A stretch of 64,000 nucleotides of DNA from positions 62,001 through 126,000 of the forward strand of contig NZ_CP071869.1 in NCBI RefSeq assembly GCF_017569185.1, in the 5' to 3' direction. The notes beneath the pieces are model-generated. The model did not search any database, was not told the DNA's origin, and worked only from the letters and a program-made list of their open reading frames with translations. The stretch comes from Polaribacter cellanae (GTDB lineage Bacteria; Bacteroidota; Bacteroidia; Flavobacteriales; Flavobacteriaceae). Position numbers and translations under genes: made by a program. Each line of letters begins with the position of its first letter. Positions within the stretch are counted from its first letter, which is position 1. Of this stretch, positions 35,965-45,223 are shown piece after piece.

Positions 35965-36390
35965 TTATTTTACAAATTTTATAGTAAAAGGGTATTTGTA
36001 ATTTTCACCATCTTTCGCTTTTAAAGATGCTATAATTACCAGTGCAATTCCTATTAAGTAAATAATGCCTGCAATAGATCCTAAACCTATAAAACCAAAA
36101 AGATTATCGAAATTTATGTTAATGTCTATATTGTTGAAATTTCTAAAGTTTCTAAAAATAGAACCAAATGCAAATGGAACAAATGCAATACTTATAATAA
36201 AAACATATAACGTATAACTGATGTTAAAATTTACAGCTTCTTTACCTTGTTCGTCTAAATAAAGACTTCTATCTTTTAAAGTTTGCCAAGCAATTAATGG
36301 TGCCACTATATTTCCAAAAGGAAACAGAAAACCAGTAAATGCAGATAAATGTATTAAAAATGCGTTGGTATTTTCGTTGTTTTGTTTCAT
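35965..36390 (-). CDS. DUF4870 membrane protein
   Basis: The protein has 141 residues from the Met at 36390; a start at 36423 would add 11 poorly placed residues. 'AFLIHLSAFTGFLFPFGNIVAPLIAWQTLKDRS' in part is the DUF4870 first helix pair, with 'DEQGKEAVNFNISYTLYVFII' as the second motif. It has about four helices. It lies upstream of PadR on the same strand. A TATATTTG -7 box on minus (36428-36421) with TTG 21 bp before it, and a GTTAA direct repeat 44 bp before it, precede the gene. Confidence 0.85.
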   Translation of the reverse strand: MKQNNENTNAFLIHLSAFTGFLFPFGNIVAPLIAWQTLKDRSLYLDEQGKEAVNFNISYTLYVFIISIAFVPFAFGSIFRNFRNFNNIDININFDNLFGFIGLGSIAGIIYLIGIALVIIASLKAKDGENYKYPFTIKFVK

Positions 36391-36466
36391 TTTATTAAAT
36401 CTATATAATACTTTCTTATGCAAATATATGTCTTAAAAATAGTATTATGCAATACATAGTACTATT

Positions 36467-36483
36467 ATTAACATTTCTTTAAC
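36467..36483 (-). promoter_or_regulatory. Candidate response-regulator operator before the DUF4870 gene
   Basis: On minus the sequence reads GTTAAAGAAATGTTAAT: two GTTAA boxes 11 bp apart. The second begins 44 bp before the TATATTTG -7 box (36428-36421), close to the 41-43 bp seen at three other sites. AT-rich DNA makes chance matches possible. Confidence 0.45.
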
Positions 36484-36623
36484 ATTTTAATTTTTGATTC
36501 ATTTCAACATAAAAAGAGCTGAAACAATTACTGTTATTGAGTTTTATAACTTAATTTTAAGTATATTGTGCTTCTGAATAATGCTAATAACAAATTATTT
36601 TTTCTTCAAAATTTTCGATAAAA

Positions 36624-37079
36624 ATGAAATTTACTCCACAAAAAGTAAACCTTTTTAACCTTATAAAACTTCCTTTGGCATATTTAGGAGGCGTGCGAGT
36701 TCGCAAAATTACAAATACAGAAGTCGTGGTTTCTATAAAGCACAAATGGTTGAATCAAAATCCATTTAAAAGCATGTTTTGGGCGGCACAGGGAATGGCT
36801 GCAGAAATGCCTACTGGCATTTTAGTAATGAAAGCTATTTACGATTCTAAACAAAAAATATCAATGTTGGTTACACATCAAGAAGCAGATTTTTATAAAA
36901 AAGCGACTGGAAAAATTTTATTTACCTGTAAAGATGGTAATGAAATTAGAAGCGCCATCCAAGAATCTATAAAAACTGGAGAAGGACAAAAGGTTGTTTT
37001 AACTTCCGAAGGAAAAAACGAAGATGGAGTAGTGGTTTCTAAATTTCAATTTCATTGGAGTGTAAGGATAAAAAAATAA
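36624..37079 (+). CDS. DUF4442 hotdog-fold protein
   Basis: The protein has 151 residues. 'PLAYLGGVRVRKITNTEVVVSIKHKWLNQNPFKSMFWAAQGMAAEM' contains the DUF4442 helix-strand core, including the 'NPFKSMFWAAQ' part of the hotdog helix. The family is related to YiiD-type thioesterases. No acyl substrate can be inferred. Confidence 0.82.
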   Translation: MKFTPQKVNLFNLIKLPLAYLGGVRVRKITNTEVVVSIKHKWLNQNPFKSMFWAAQGMAAEMPTGILVMKAIYDSKQKISMLVTHQEADFYKKATGKILFTCKDGNEIRSAIQESIKTGEGQKVVLTSEGKNEDGVVVSKFQFHWSVRIKK

Positions 37080-37154
37080 TTTTTTGTAAAATTATGTAAC
37101 AATTTTTAATGTTTAAGCTCTTATAGTTAATGTTTAACCAAAAAAGAAATAGAT

Positions 37155-38003
37155 ATGTATCAAGATAAAATTCCTCAAAATTCCTCAAGTTATAGTAGAG
37201 GAAAAAATGCACATGAAATCGATTACCAGATTTTTGGAGAAGAAATGCAATTTGTAGAGATAGAATTAGATCCACAAGAAGGAGTTGTTGCAGAAGCTGG
37301 AACTTTTATGATGATGGACGACCAAATAGGAATGAACACAATTTTTGGAGATGGTTCTAACCAAGAAAAAGGAATTTTAGGAAAGATATTTTCCGCTGGA
37401 AAACGAATTTTAACAGGAGAGAGTTTGTTTATGACGGTTTTTACCAATAATGGTGTTGGTAAAAAGTTAGTTTCATTTGCCTCTCCTTATCCAGGTAAAA
37501 TTATTCCTATTGATTTAACGGAATTTGGTGGAAAGTTTATTTGCCAAAAAGATGCTTTTTTGTGTGCTGCAAAAGGTGTTTCTATAGGAATTGAATTTTC
37601 TAAAAAATTAGGTAGAGGTTTATTTGGTGGCGAAGGATTTATCATGCAAAAAATGGAAGGTGATGGTTTGGGCTTTATTCATGCTGGAGGAACTATGGCG
37701 AAAAAAGTACTAAAACCAGGAGAGGTTTTAAAAGTTGATACAGGTTGTATTGTTGGTTTTACAAAAGAGGTAGATTATGATATAGAGTTTGTAGGTGGTA
37801 TTAAAAACACTGTTTTTGGTGGCGAAGGTTTATTTTTTGCAACTTTACGTGGACCAGGAACTGTTTATATACAATCTTTACCATTTAGCAGGTTAGCAGG
37901 AAGAGTTTTAGCAATGGCGCCAAGATTGGGAGGTGGAAAAAGGGGAGAAGGAAGTGTTTTAGGTGGAATTGGAGATCTTTTAGATGGTGACAATCGTTTT
38001 TAA
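37155..38003 (+). CDS. AIM24 / TIGR00266 family protein
   Basis: The protein has 282 residues. '[33 protein letters not shown]' in part, '[22 protein letters not shown]' and '[19 protein letters not shown]' are landmark stretches of TIGR00266. These proteins form beta-barrel trimers related to tryptophan RNA-binding attenuator proteins and the mitochondrial AIM24; the bacterial function is unknown. A 75-bp gap separates it from the DUF4442 gene. Confidence 0.88.
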   Translation: MYQDKIPQNSSSYSRGKNAHEIDYQIFGEEMQFVEIELDPQEGVVAEAGTFMMMDDQIGMNTIFGDGSNQEKGILGKIFSAGKRILTGESLFMTVFTNNGVGKKLVSFASPYPGKIIPIDLTEFGGKFICQKDAFLCAAKGVSIGIEFSKKLGRGLFGGEGFIMQKMEGDGLGFIHAGGTMAKKVLKPGEVLKVDTGCIVGFTKEVDYDIEFVGGIKNTVFGGEGLFFATLRGPGTVYIQSLPFSRLAGRVLAMAPRLGGGKRGEGSVLGGIGDLLDGDNRF

Positions 38004-38030
38004 TTTTTTCTCATTACGTTTTTATAAAAA

Positions 38031-38178
38031 GAAAGAGGCTGTCTTAAAAGTAAATTTAGGGGTCGTTTTTAGTGAAGTCGAAAAATCTAAATTAATCTTT
38101 TTTAACATAAATATTTATAATTAATAAACATAGGATCACAAACTCTAATGCTTTTGAGACGACTTCTTATAATTTCTT
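38031..38178. repeat. Dispersed repeat family D, stem-forming
   Basis: AAGAGGCTGTCTTAAAAG near 38033 pairs imperfectly with CTTTTGAGACGACTTCTT near 38153, flanking about 100 bp with no gene. Short relatives of the 'GGCTGT' start occur at 26381 and, inverted, at about 6511. It may act as a bidirectional terminator between convergent genes. Confidence 0.5.
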
Positions 38179-38190
38179 TAACGAAAGAAA

Positions 38191-38901
38191 TTACTTGTTT
38201 TCTTTTTCCTTTTCTTTGATGTCTTTAATGTATTTATCTAAACGTTTTCCGTAAGTAGAATTTCTAACATCTTCAGACAACGAATTATTAATAGTGTCTA
38301 ATAATTTAATGTTTGCATTGTACAATTCTGTTAATGCAATGTAAGGTGCAGCTTCATAATTTGCATTATTTAAAGCAAAGTTGGTGGTATATAAATACCT
38401 TCTTCTTATCATACTTTTGTAATCTTTATCTAACTTTTCTAATAAATCTTTATCGTTGTCTTTTCTGGCATCAAACTCTTTTTTTACAAAATTTAAACTC
38501 TGATTTTGGAATTTAGAATTTATTTTCATGTAGTTGTTAAAAACTAATTGGTTTTTAGATCCCGTAATTTCTGGGTTAAAACCAAATAACTCGATATTGT
38601 CTTTTATAGTAATAGTTCCTTTATTTCCGAAAAATAGAATCCTTTTATTGGTAACATTTCCATTAAAAGTTAAATAATACATTTCTGGAGATGCTACATT
38701 GTCTGTTAGTCTGAAATTTCCATCACCAAAAACGGTTATAGAATCTACAGAAACCAACACAGTGTCTTGCATTTTTTGTAGATATAAAGTCCCTTTTTTT
38801 AAGCCTTTAATATTTCCTTCAACAATCATGTTTCCATCTTTCTTAGAGGAACATGCAATAGCTATTAGGGCTATTAAAATAAATCCGATTATTTTCTTCA
38901 T
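38191..38901 (-). CDS. DUF4369 lipoprotein
   Basis: The protein has 236 residues from the Met at 38901, chosen because it begins the lipoprotein signal 'MKKIIGFILIALIAIACSS' with Cys at 17. The DUF4369 domain follows ('MIVEGNIKGLKKGTLYLQKMQD'). The C-terminal half is helical and charged. In longer family members this domain precedes a thioredoxin fold; here that part is absent. It lies downstream of the DUF819 gene with 39 bp between. Confidence 0.85.
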   Translation of the reverse strand: MKKIIGFILIALIAIACSSKKDGNMIVEGNIKGLKKGTLYLQKMQDTVLVSVDSITVFGDGNFRLTDNVASPEMYYLTFNGNVTNKRILFFGNKGTITIKDNIELFGFNPEITGSKNQLVFNNYMKINSKFQNQSLNFVKKEFDARKDNDKDLLEKLDKDYKSMIRRRYLYTTNFALNNANYEAAPYIALTELYNANIKLLDTINNSLSEDVRNSTYGKRLDKYIKDIKEKEKENK

Positions 38902-38940
38902 AATATTAAAATTTTGCGATTGCAAATATGCTTTAAATTT

Positions 38941-40245
38941 TTAAATGTTCGCTGCTAATTCCATTAAAATTGTACATAAAATTGCGCCCACTGTTCCAAT
39001 TGCATATCCAAAAACGGCCAATAAAACACCTACAGTTGCCAGGGAAGAGTGAAATGCTTGTGCAACAATTGGAGCAGAAGCAGCACCACCAACATTTGCT
39101 TGGCTACCAACAGCTAAAAAGAAATAAGGGGCTCTTATTAATTTTGCGATTAAAACCAACAACCCTGCATGAATACTCATCCAAACAAAACCTATGGCAA
39201 TTAAACCAGGATTATCGAAAATCATTTTTAAATCCATTTTCATACCAATGCTTGCTACTAAAATGTAAATAAAAACACTGCCTAATTTACTGGCACCTGC
39301 ACCTTCGTAATTTTTTGCTTTTGTGTAAGATAATAGAATTGCTACAATTGTAGAAATACTAATTAACCAGAAAAAGCTAGAACCTAAAAACGAAAAGATA
39401 TTTCGCCAAGTTTGCGATGCCATAGAAGCTACAAAATCACTAAAAAAAACACCTAAATATTTTGCTAAAAAATGTCCGAAACCTACAGTTCCAAAAGCAA
39501 TTGCCAACATAATCATTAAATCTGTTAAAGAGGGGTTTCTCTTTACTTTCTTCGCAAAAGAAGATACTTTTTCTTTCAATTCTTCAATGGCAGAAGTGTC
39601 TGCTTTTAACCATTTGTTTATTTTATCTTTTCTACCAATACCTATTAATAAAACAGCCATCCAAACATTGGCAATTACAATATCTACAAACACCATTCCT
39701 CCATATTTTGCAGGGTTGTATTTATAAATTTCTAACATGGCAGTTTGGTTTGCTCCACCACCAATCCAACTTCCTGCTAATGTAGAGAGTCCTCTCCAAA
39801 CAGCATCGAAATTTGCACCTCCAACTGTTTCTGGAGAAAAGATAGAGATTAAGAGAATGGCTAATGGGCCACCAATTATAATTCCTACAGTTCCTGTAAA
39901 AAACATAATTAATGCTTTAGAACCTAAGTTAAAAATAGCTTTTAAATCGATGCTTAAAGTCATTAAAACTAAGGCAGCAGGCAGTAGAAAACGACTTGCT
40001 ATATAATATAATTGTGAGTTTCCTTTTACAACTTCTCCAGTTGCGTTTGTGGTTTCCCATTCTGGAGCAATAACTCCAATTGTAGTAAAAATAGCAGGTA
40101 TAAAATACGCCATAAATAAACCAGGAACAATTTTGTAAAACTTAGGCCAGAAACCTGTTTTAATACTTTCTGTATAAAAAACGAACCCTAAAGAGAGCAT
40201 TAAAATACCAAAAATAATTGCATCGTTTGTAAAAATGGGTTCCAT
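38941..40245 (-). CDS. DUF819 family membrane protein
   Basis: The protein has 434 residues and about ten helices. 'GLSTLAGSWIGGGANQTAMLEIY' and 'AVGSQANVGGAASAPIVAQAFHSSLATVGVLLAVFGYAIGTVGA' in part are the Gly/Ala-rich discontinuous helices of the YjcL/DUF819 family, which resembles transporters of the CPA/AT type. The substrate is unknown. It starts 1 bp after the DUF2490 gene on the same strand, so those genes are probably co-expressed. Confidence 0.87.
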   Translation of the reverse strand: MEPIFTNDAIIFGILMLSLGFVFYTESIKTGFWPKFYKIVPGLFMAYFIPAIFTTIGVIAPEWETTNATGEVVKGNSQLYYIASRFLLPAALVLMTLSIDLKAIFNLGSKALIMFFTGTVGIIIGGPLAILLISIFSPETVGGANFDAVWRGLSTLAGSWIGGGANQTAMLEIYKYNPAKYGGMVFVDIVIANVWMAVLLIGIGRKDKINKWLKADTSAIEELKEKVSSFAKKVKRNPSLTDLMIMLAIAFGTVGFGHFLAKYLGVFFSDFVASMASQTWRNIFSFLGSSFFWLISISTIVAILLSYTKAKNYEGAGASKLGSVFIYILVASIGMKMDLKMIFDNPGLIAIGFVWMSIHAGLLVLIAKLIRAPYFFLAVGSQANVGGAASAPIVAQAFHSSLATVGVLLAVFGYAIGTVGAILCTILMELAANI

Positions 40246-40246
40246 A

Positions 40247-40927
40247 TTAGTTGGTTTTTTTAGAAAAATGGGTGTTTAAAATAATACCAAATTGTAATCT
40301 TTTTAAAACTTTAGAAGGGAGTTTAATTTGGAAATACCCCGCTTTTAATTTAATGTTGCTATTCAGTTTATAAATAAATCCTGCACCCGTCCAATTTTGG
40401 ACAAATCTTTTAGACCTATTTAAATTTAAAAATATTTCGTTAAAAGCATACACACTCCAAGTTTTGGAAAGTGGGTAACTTACATTTAAATCGTAACGAA
40501 TCCAGTTTTGGAATTGATCTATAACTACATTTTTATGAATAAAACGTTGTTCGAATCTAAAACGATGTCTCGCTTTAAATGCGCCCCATTTCGAGCTTAA
40601 ATTTAAATCTTCGTAAAAACGATATTCATATAAATTTGAAGAAAAAGTATCGTAAGCCAAATCTTCTGTTGCGTAACTTATACCCAAAGTAATATTGGTT
40701 TTTGGGTTAAAAGCATAATTTAAACCTAATCTGTAAATTTCTTGTTGAAACTCACTTGCAGGTTCAAAATACCTAAAATGCGCCATTGTTTTTAACGAAT
40801 ATTTTTTTGATAATTTATGAGAACCATTATACATATACCAACCTCCTAATTGATCTTTAGCCAATTTTTGTGCTTGAACATTATAAGTCATAAAGCTCAA
40901 ACACAATACAATAATTATTTTACGCAT
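40247..40927 (-). CDS. DUF2490 outer-membrane beta-barrel protein
   Basis: The protein has 226 residues. A signal peptide ('MRKIIIVLCLSFMTYNVQAQ') is followed by alternating amphipathic strands rich in Tyr, Phe and Arg ('YSLKTMAHFRYFEPASEFQQEIYRLG' in part, 'GFIYKLNSNIKLKAGYFQIKL'). This fits DUF2490, a porin-like barrel of the outer membrane. It is sandwiched between the BNR exoprotein (3 bp away) and DUF819 (1 bp away), making a three-gene operon. Confidence 0.85.
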   Translation of the reverse strand: MRKIIIVLCLSFMTYNVQAQKLAKDQLGGWYMYNGSHKLSKKYSLKTMAHFRYFEPASEFQQEIYRLGLNYAFNPKTNITLGISYATEDLAYDTFSSNLYEYRFYEDLNLSSKWGAFKARHRFRFEQRFIHKNVVIDQFQNWIRYDLNVSYPLSKTWSVYAFNEIFLNLNRSKRFVQNWTGAGFIYKLNSNIKLKAGYFQIKLPSKVLKRLQFGIILNTHFSKKTN

Positions 40928-40930
40928 ATT

Positions 40931-43900
40931 TTAGTTTATTGAATAAATTTTAGTTTCTTTAAAAGGAGAAATTTTAATGTTTTCGGTTTTCGATTTGTAT
41001 GTAACCCAATCGTTATTAAAAAAGGCATTTGTTTCGTTAACTACTTTTTTAAATTCTTCTTTAAATTGATTCATTAAAACAGTTTCTGTGGAAGTTTGTT
41101 CTCCAAATCGAGAGCGAATATAACTACTTGCTTGATAAAAACGCTGATTTACCGTAATTTCTGGATTTCTCGTAATTCCTTGCCTTTTATCTATAGAGCC
41201 TAAGAATTTAGCAATTAGCCCATCAATTTTTTTAATAATTTCTGTAGATGCTTTTATTTCTTCTTTAAACTTCTTTTTATCTTCTTTAGATAAATTAGAC
41301 TTTATTGAAGTTGCAGTGTTTTTACTTTCTACCAATTGTTCTACAATATTTGCAATTTTTTCTTGGTATTTTTCCAACTCTTTACTTGCATTGTATTTTT
41401 GATTGATTGCTGCTTTAGAAATTTGCAACCTTGGGTCGAATTCAACTTTAATATTTTGCTCGGAAACTTGGTTTCCAAAGGTCATTTTTAAACGATATGT
41501 TCCTGGTTTTACAGTAATGCCTCCTGGTTCTCTTTTAGGTTTATTAATTCTTCGAGAAGCTCTAGCAACTCCTTTTTCTCTTAAATACCAAGTGGTTTTA
41601 TGAATACCACTTTCTTTTGGAGCTTTAAATTTTAAAGTTCTAATTTGGCGAACATCATCAAAAATTTCTAATTTAATGGAGTCAAATTTTACTTTATTAG
41701 ATTTCTCGGCTTCGCTTGAGATGACATTATCGTCTTTTTTATCTTGTTTCTTGTTTTTCTTTTCAGCGGGTTTATCAATATAATAAGAAATAATTGCACC
41801 TCTTTTTCTGTTTTCTCCTTGATACATTGCATCTGCACCAAATCTACTTCCTGTAGGTTGTTGAGAGGCTGCTAGATACGCAGTTGGTGGTTGAAATAAG
41901 TGTATTTTTTTAGCATTAAAACTTTGTTTTGCGATGGCTCTTAATGGACGAATATCGTCTAAAACCCAAGCTGCTCGACCGAAAGTTCCGATTACTAAAT
42001 CGTGTTCTCTAGGATGAATTACCAAATCTTTTACAGAAACTGTTGGAAAACCATTGGTCCATTTTGTCCATTTTTCTCCTGCATTTACAGAAATGTATAA
42101 ACCATCATCTGTACCTAAGAACAATAAATTTTCGTTTTCTGGATCTTCAATAATAGATAATGTATAACTCTGTACGTCATTTTTATTTACAATACGTTTC
42201 CAAGTTTTTCCATAATTTTTAGTTCTGTATGCATAAGGTGTATAATTAAATCGTCTATAATCATTGGCAACTAAAAGTGCTTCACCTTTATTTTTATTGG
42301 ATGCTTTTATTTGTGTAATCCAAGAAAATTCTGGTAAACCAGTAATATTTTTGGCAACATTTGTCCAACTTTCTCCTCCATTTTTAGTTATATGAACCTG
42401 TCCATCATCAGTTGCAGCCCATAAAACATCTTTTTCTAATGGAGTTGGTTCAATTACCAAAATTGTACAATGGTTTTCTGCACCAGTTGCATCCATGGTT
42501 AAACCACCACTTTCGTTTTGTTTTAACTTTTCTGGATTGTTGGTCGATAAATCTGGTGAAATAACTGTCCAAGTTAACCCTTTGTCTGTAGATTTATGCA
42601 CAAACTGGCTTCCGAAATACAATGTACTATTATCGAAAGGATCTATATTAATGGCAGCATTCCAATTGAAACGTAACTTTACATTAGGATCTTTATGTGT
42701 TGGTTTTACTCCGTAATTATTTCCTGTTAAATAATCGAATCGCGAAACGGAACCTTGCTGACTCATAGTCCACCCATATCTAGAATCGTCTTTATCTGGA
42801 ACAACGTCAAAACCATCTCCAAAACTAATTTCCTGCCAATACGAATTTCTAATTCCTTGGGCTTTCCAAACGTAAGCGGGGCCTCTCCAAGAACCATTAT
42901 CTTGCATTCCTCCATAAACATTGTAAGGGAATTCATTATCTACATTAATATGATAAAATTGAGCCACAGGAATATTTCCTATAAATCGCCAAGATTTTCC
43001 ACCATCTTTGGTAATGTTTAAGCCACCATCATTTCCATCGATCATAAATTTTCCGTTTTTTGAATGAATCCACCAAGCATGATGATCTGGATGAACCCCA
43101 TTATCTACACCATAAGCTGGCATTAATTGCTTGAAGTTTTTTCCTCCATCTTGCGAAACATTTACGTATGTAAAAATTGTATACACTCTATTTTCGTTTT
43201 GTGGATCTACATAAATTTCGGAATAATAGAAAGGACGATTTCCAATACCAGGTTTGTCGTTTATCTTTTTCCAATTAAAACCTCCATCTTCACTTTTATA
43301 CAATGCGTTTTTCTTGGCTTCCACCAAAGCATACATAATATTTGGTTCACTTGGCGCAATTGCAACACCAATTCTACCCAATTCACCTTTTGGAAAACCT
43401 TCTTTTTCTGTAATTTTTTTCCAATTCTCTCCTCCATCGTGTGTAATATATAATCCACTTCCTTCTCCACCAGATTTAAAAAACCAAGGATCGCGTTTGT
43501 GTTCCCACATCGCAGCGATTATTTTATTCGGATTTTTTGGGTCCATAATTAAATCTGCAGCTCCAGATCTAATATTTGTAAAAAGAATTTGTTTCCACGT
43601 TTTTCCTCCATCTACAGTTTTATAAACGCCACGTTCTTTGTGTTCGCCCCAAGGAGAACCAATTGCGCCCACATAAACTATATTAGGATTTGTAGGATCG
43701 ATAATAACTCTATGAATATGACGCGTTTTTTCTAAACCCATCGATTTCCAAGTTTTTCCAGCATCTAAAGATTTGTAGATTCCAAAACCACCATTTAAAC
43801 TATTTCTTGGGTTTCCTTCTCCAGTGCCTGCCCAAATTACACTTGGGTTCGATTGCTGAATCGCAACAGCACCAATAGAAGCTGTTAATTCTTTTTCGAA

Positions 43901-44134
43901 AATTGGTTTCCATTTAACGCCACCAGAAGTAGATTTCCAAATTCCTCCAGAAGCAGTTCCAACATACATAATTTCTGGGTTAGATTCTACAACATCAATG
44001 GACGTTACACGTCCAGACATGCCTCCAGGACCAATATTTCTTGGTTTCATATTTTTTACCAAATCCATAGAAAACTCTTGCGAAAAGAGTAGAGAAGTGG
44101 CGCATAAAAAAAGTACTGTGGTTATTTTTTTCAT
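40931..44134 (-). CDS. Large secreted BNR/VPS10-type beta-propeller protein
   Basis: The protein has 1067 residues with a signal peptide ('LFLCATSLLFSQ'). I count at least ten Asp-box/BNR repeats of the form SxDxGxxW, for example 'YKSLDAGKTWK', 'YKTVDGGKTWKQ', 'YITHDGGENWKK', 'HKSTDKGLTWT', 'HITKNGGESWTN'. They make two propellers of the sortilin/VPS10 or glycoside-hydrolase-like class. A Lys/Asp-rich linker near residue 805 contains 'NVISSEAEKSN', which is a translated copy of dispersed repeat A (41701-41731). The C-terminal 250 residues are helical. No catalytic residues are evident; a sugar- or peptide-binding exoprotein is the cautious reading. Confidence 0.88.
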   Translation of the reverse strand: MKKITTVLFLCATSLLFSQEFSMDLVKNMKPRNIGPGGMSGRVTSIDVVESNPEIMYVGTASGGIWKSTSGGVKWKPIFEKELTASIGAVAIQQSNPSVIWAGTGEGNPRNSLNGGFGIYKSLDAGKTWKSMGLEKTRHIHRVIIDPTNPNIVYVGAIGSPWGEHKERGVYKTVDGGKTWKQILFTNIRSGAADLIMDPKNPNKIIAAMWEHKRDPWFFKSGGEGSGLYITHDGGENWKKITEKEGFPKGELGRIGVAIAPSEPNIMYALVEAKKNALYKSEDGGFNWKKINDKPGIGNRPFYYSEIYVDPQNENRVYTIFTYVNVSQDGGKNFKQLMPAYGVDNGVHPDHHAWWIHSKNGKFMIDGNDGGLNITKDGGKSWRFIGNIPVAQFYHINVDNEFPYNVYGGMQDNGSWRGPAYVWKAQGIRNSYWQEISFGDGFDVVPDKDDSRYGWTMSQQGSVSRFDYLTGNNYGVKPTHKDPNVKLRFNWNAAINIDPFDNSTLYFGSQFVHKSTDKGLTWTVISPDLSTNNPEKLKQNESGGLTMDATGAENHCTILVIEPTPLEKDVLWAATDDGQVHITKNGGESWTNVAKNITGLPEFSWITQIKASNKNKGEALLVANDYRRFNYTPYAYRTKNYGKTWKRIVNKNDVQSYTLSIIEDPENENLLFLGTDDGLYISVNAGEKWTKWTNGFPTVSVKDLVIHPREHDLVIGTFGRAAWVLDDIRPLRAIAKQSFNAKKIHLFQPPTAYLAASQQPTGSRFGADAMYQGENRKRGAIISYYIDKPAEKKNKKQDKKDDNVISSEAEKSNKVKFDSIKLEIFDDVRQIRTLKFKAPKESGIHKTTWYLREKGVARASRRINKPKREPGGITVKPGTYRLKMTFGNQVSEQNIKVEFDPRLQISKAAINQKYNASKELEKYQEKIANIVEQLVESKNTATSIKSNLSKEDKKKFKEEIKASTEIIKKIDGLIAKFLGSIDKRQGITRNPEITVNQRFYQASSYIRSRFGEQTSTETVLMNQFKEEFKKVVNETNAFFNNDWVTYKSKTENIKISPFKETKIYSIN
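41701..41731 (-). repeat. Family A repeat embedded in the BNR protein coding region
   Basis: Read on plus it is ATTTCTCGGCTTCGCTTGAG then ATGACATTATC. On minus it is in frame and gives 'NVISSEAEKSN'. Words of this type are normally intergenic. Confidence 0.75.
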
Positions 44135-44223
44135 TATAGTAAGTTTGATGGTTTTTAATAATGTTGAGTTATATGAGAAGTATCAGGATAAAACAAGCTA
44201 ATGGTTTTTAGTTTAGAAATGTA

Positions 44224-44270
44224 AATAACAGTTAAGTGCAAACTAATAAATTTTGCACTTAACTGTTATT
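44224..44270 (-). terminator. Strong terminator after the small lipoprotein gene
   Basis: AATAACAGTTAAGTGCAAA (44224-44242) pairs perfectly with TTTGCACTTAACTGTTATT (44252-44270), a 19-bp stem. It lies 29 bp past the stop at 44299 on minus. Confidence 0.88.
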
Positions 44271-44298
44271 TTTTATAGAGTGTTATGAGCAGTTATTA

Positions 44299-44652
44299 TT
44301 ACATTTCTTCGGCGTAATAAGTCTTTCCTTTTTTATACAACTTCATTGTTTTTCCATTATCAAGATTCTTTCTAACGCATCTAGCGAAACTTATTCCTGA
44401 ACCTTTACATAGCACATCACCAGGTTTCATTCTTGCAGAGAAACCATCTTCAAACCCATCTTTTTCTAAATACGAAATATTTCCATGTTTAGTGGAGTTT
44501 ATTTCAATAACATTGTCTTTGGTAATTTTTTCAATTATTAATGCTAATTCATCTTGTTGAGATGTTTCAGTTTCATTATTATTGCAATTCGTTATTAGTA
44601 GAAAAGACAAAAAGATGAAAGTAATTACTAAAATTGGTTTTAAATTTTTCAT
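44299..44652 (-). CDS. Small lipoprotein of unknown function
   Basis: The protein has 117 residues. The lipobox-like 'FLLITNCNNNET' puts Cys at about 23. The mature part has two Cys in 'GDVLCKGSGISFARCVRKNLDNG', which could form a disulfide. The family is not recognised. It is isolated between a strong terminator and 405 bp of non-coding DNA. Confidence 0.65.
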   Translation of the reverse strand: MKNLKPILVITFIFLSFLLITNCNNNETETSQQDELALIIEKITKDNVIEINSTKHGNISYLEKDGFEDGFSARMKPGDVLCKGSGISFARCVRKNLDNGKTMKLYKKGKTYYAEEM

Positions 44653-45057
44653 TTTAATTTAATATTTATTGCATCCATTGTTCATGTAATAGAGTATTGA
44701 ACACTTGTAATATAGCATTCTTTTTCAAGAAACTCTGTTTATGAACAATTCAAGATTTTAACTCTTTTATTTCTTATTCCAAGTAGAGTTCATTCTAAGA
44801 TATGGTTAAATTTCAGTTATATTAATTTAGCAGCCACAATATACAAAATAAAAAACGCGTAATAAAAATTGAGCGCTTTTTTAACAAATTTGTTAAATTA
44901 GATTTCTCCACAAGGTCGAAGTGACAATTATCAAAGTCGAGATAATTATTATGTAATTTCGAATGAAACGAAATGGAATTGAGAAATTTCTATTTTAGTA
45001 TCAATAAAAATACATTTAAAAACTGCTAACTGAATTACTGCCAACTGCCAACTTTTT
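44653..45057. other. Gene-free stretch with a long imperfect hairpin and a family C repeat
   Basis: An inverted arrangement spans about 44899-45000: AGATTTCTCCACAAGGTCGA then GTGACAATTATC is mirrored by GATAATTATTATGT and GAGAAATTTCT. This resembles the 'TTTCGAGTGAAACGAAATG' class of flavobacterial intergenic repeats. A family C word (ACTGCCAACTGCCAACTT) is at 45037-45054, right after the ribbon-helix-helix gene stop. I see no promoter or gene in the first 200 bp. Confidence 0.5.
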
Positions 45058-45222
45058 TTATTCTTCCTTTTTTTTAGGTTCTCTTTTGGCATTTTTTAAA
45101 GCCTGCATTAACATCCATTCTATTTGTCCGTTTGTAGAACGGAATTCGTCTGCAGCCCATTTTTCAATGGCTTTAATCATATCTTCGTTAACTCGCAATG
45201 CGAAAGCTTTTTTCTTTGCCAT
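45058..45222 (-). CDS. Ribbon-helix-helix (Arc-type) DNA-binding protein, 54 residues
   Basis: The small ORF encodes a 54-residue protein starting 'MAKKKAFALRVNEDMIKAIE' and ending in a Lys/Glu tail. The strand 'KAFALRVN' followed by 'EDMIKAIEKWAADE' and 'TNGQIEWMLMQALKNA' is the Arc/MetJ-type ribbon-helix-helix. Its start lies 1 bp after the stop of the hydrolase gene, so it is the last gene of the SPFH operon. It probably binds DNA as a dimer and could regulate that operon. No toxin is adjacent. Confidence 0.85.
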   Translation of the reverse strand: MAKKKAFALRVNEDMIKAIEKWAADEFRSTNGQIEWMLMQALKNAKREPKKKEE

Positions 45223-45223
45223 C

